Shown here piece by piece: positions 38,820-39,689 of a DNA stretch of 39,689 bases (the stretch's first letter is position 1; each line of letters opens with the position of its first letter). The notes beneath the pieces are model-generated. The model worked only from the letters and a program-made list of their open reading frames with translations, searched no databases and was not told where the DNA came from. The DNA is from Beijerinckiaceae bacterium. Lineage in GTDB: Bacteria > Pseudomonadota > Alphaproteobacteria > Rhizobiales > Beijerinckiaceae. The stretch is from assembly GCA_947452005.1 (NCBI GenBank), contig CANGBC010000008.1, positions 1 through 39,689 of the forward strand. The letters run 5' to 3'. A program made the translations under genes and the position numbers.

Positions 38820-39689
38820 ATGACCAAACTCACCCGCACCGCCCTTCTGCTGCTGGCCTGCCTGATGGCGCCGGGCGGATTTGCTGTGGCGCAAAACAGC
38901 GCCCCGTCCCAAAGCGTGCGCCCTGCCCCCGGCACCATGCCTGTCCCCGGCTCTGGACGGCTGTTCCTCTCGGCGACCTTTGGCGGCGCGGCAACGACTT
39001 TGGTCAGTGGCGTGCGCTGGCGCCTGTATCAGGAGCGCGCCGAGGCCAATGGCCAACATGCCTTGGTGGCGGAATCGACCGAGCTGGCGCCCTCCTTCAC
39101 CCTGCCGGACGGCGATTACATCGTGCATGCTTCCTACGGGCTGGCGGCTGTCACGCGCCGGGTTGTGATCTCCAGCAACAATGTGAACGAGCGCATTCCG
39201 CTCAACGCCGGGGCATTGAAGATCTCCGGCAAACTGGGTGAGACCGACATTCAGGCCAACCGACTCAAGATCGACATCTATGTGCCAGAGCGCCCCGACC
39301 AGCGCGAAAAGCTGGTGGCAGCCAATCTAAAGCCCGACGAAATGATCCGCCTGCCGGAGGGCACCTATCGGATTGTCTCGACTTATCTCGATTCCAATGT
39401 GTCGCCTTCCGCGCCTGCGATTGCAGGCGTGCCGGCCAATGCGACCAATTCGGTGATCAACGCGGAAGTGCGCATTGATGCGGGCAAAATGACCGAAGCT
39501 GTGGTGCGCCATCGCGCCTCGGTCATCACATTGAAACTGGTCAATGCGCCCGGCGGTGAAGCGCTCGCCAACACGAGCTTTTCCGTGCTCACACCGGGCG
39601 GCGACGTGATCCGTGAAATGATCGGCGCGTTCCCGAGCCTCGTGCTGGCTGAAGGTGAATATACAGTCATCGCGCGCCGCGATGGGCGC
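38820..39689 (+). CDS. Exported protein, unknown, 3' end beyond window
   Basis: The frame stays open for 290 codons from ATG 38820 to the window edge. It starts with a Sec signal peptide (MTKLTRTALLLLACLMAPGGFAVAQ, about 1-25). The mature part is beta-rich with two or three repeated modules of the form RLPEGTYRIVSTY, TLPDGDYIVHASY and VLAEGEYTVIARR, i.e. carboxypeptidase-regulatory-like or Ig-like beta folds at about 110, 180 and 280. Likely periplasmic. No named family is assigned, and the C-terminus is unseen. Confidence 0.85.
   Translation, partial: MTKLTRTALLLLACLMAPGGFAVAQNSAPSQSVRPAPGTMPVPGSGRLFLSATFGGAATTLVSGVRWRLYQERAEANGQHALVAESTELAPSFTLPDGDYIVHASYGLAAVTRRVVISSNNVNERIPLNAGALKISGKLGETDIQANRLKIDIYVPERPDQREKLVAANLKPDEMIRLPEGTYRIVSTYLDSNVSPSAPAIAGVPANATNSVINAEVRIDAGKMTEAVVRHRASVITLKLVNAPGGEALANTSFSVLTPGGDVIREMIGAFPSLVLAEGEYTVIARRDGR

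Overview
The window reads as a chromosomal segment of an alphaproteobacterium, most likely a Hyphomicrobiales (Rhizobiales) relative of the Bradyrhizobium/Bosea/Beijerinckiaceae type. The grounds are high G+C coding sequence, four Porin_2-family outer-membrane porin genes with the ADLPSKKAAP-type mature N-terminus, an FnrN-like Crp/Fnr regulator, a DUF2336 protein, and dispersed palindromes beginning CGTCATTGCGAG. No species is claimed.

Layout. 1-4.6 kb is housekeeping-like: a tRNA-Tyr cut by the window edge, divergent rlmB, an MHS-type MFS transporter with a strong terminator, tRNA-Thr, and small genes (a membrane peptide, a VanZ-like protein, a 71-aa protein). 4.6-6.8 kb is a membrane-bound hybrid histidine kinase. 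6.9-17.8 kb is a catabolic region: two molybdenum-hydroxylase large subunits with no small subunits nearby, a NitT/TauT-type ABC importer whose operon contains a ThDP-dependent enzyme gene, and an amidohydrolase resembling gamma-resorcylate decarboxylase. 17.9-20.1 kb holds an Fnr-like regulator, a small winged-helix-like protein and NAD kinase. 20.2-34.9 kb is a porin region: intact porins 1, 2 and 4, a 5'-truncated porin 3, two related tyrosine recombinases, a serine recombinase with altered active-site motifs, a TPR protein, and a low-G+C insert. 35.2-39.7 kb is ordinary chromosome: DUF2336, a CitE-like lyase, a flavin reductase-like protein, a nitroreductase, and an exported protein running off the end.

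The most interesting structure is 29,058-34,783. A 31-bp perfect direct repeat lies inside porin coding sequence at both ends. Porin 3 loses its 5' end exactly at the left copy, and porin 4 is intact across the right copy. Joining the two outer flanks restores a complete in-frame porin (103 + 1289 nt = 464 codons including stop). The simplest reading is a 5,695-bp integrative element that inserts into the N-terminal coding region of a porin gene and brings a promoterless porin body of its own. Integration then exchanges the surface porin while keeping the host promoter and signal peptide. The element also carries a tyrosine integrase, a divergent protein with family-A DNA-polymerase-like motifs, a repeat-rich 740-bp control region, a folded non-coding segment, and a YkgJ-like cysteine-cluster gene bounded by copies of a porin 3' end. 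This is a hypothesis from sequence architecture and has not been tested.
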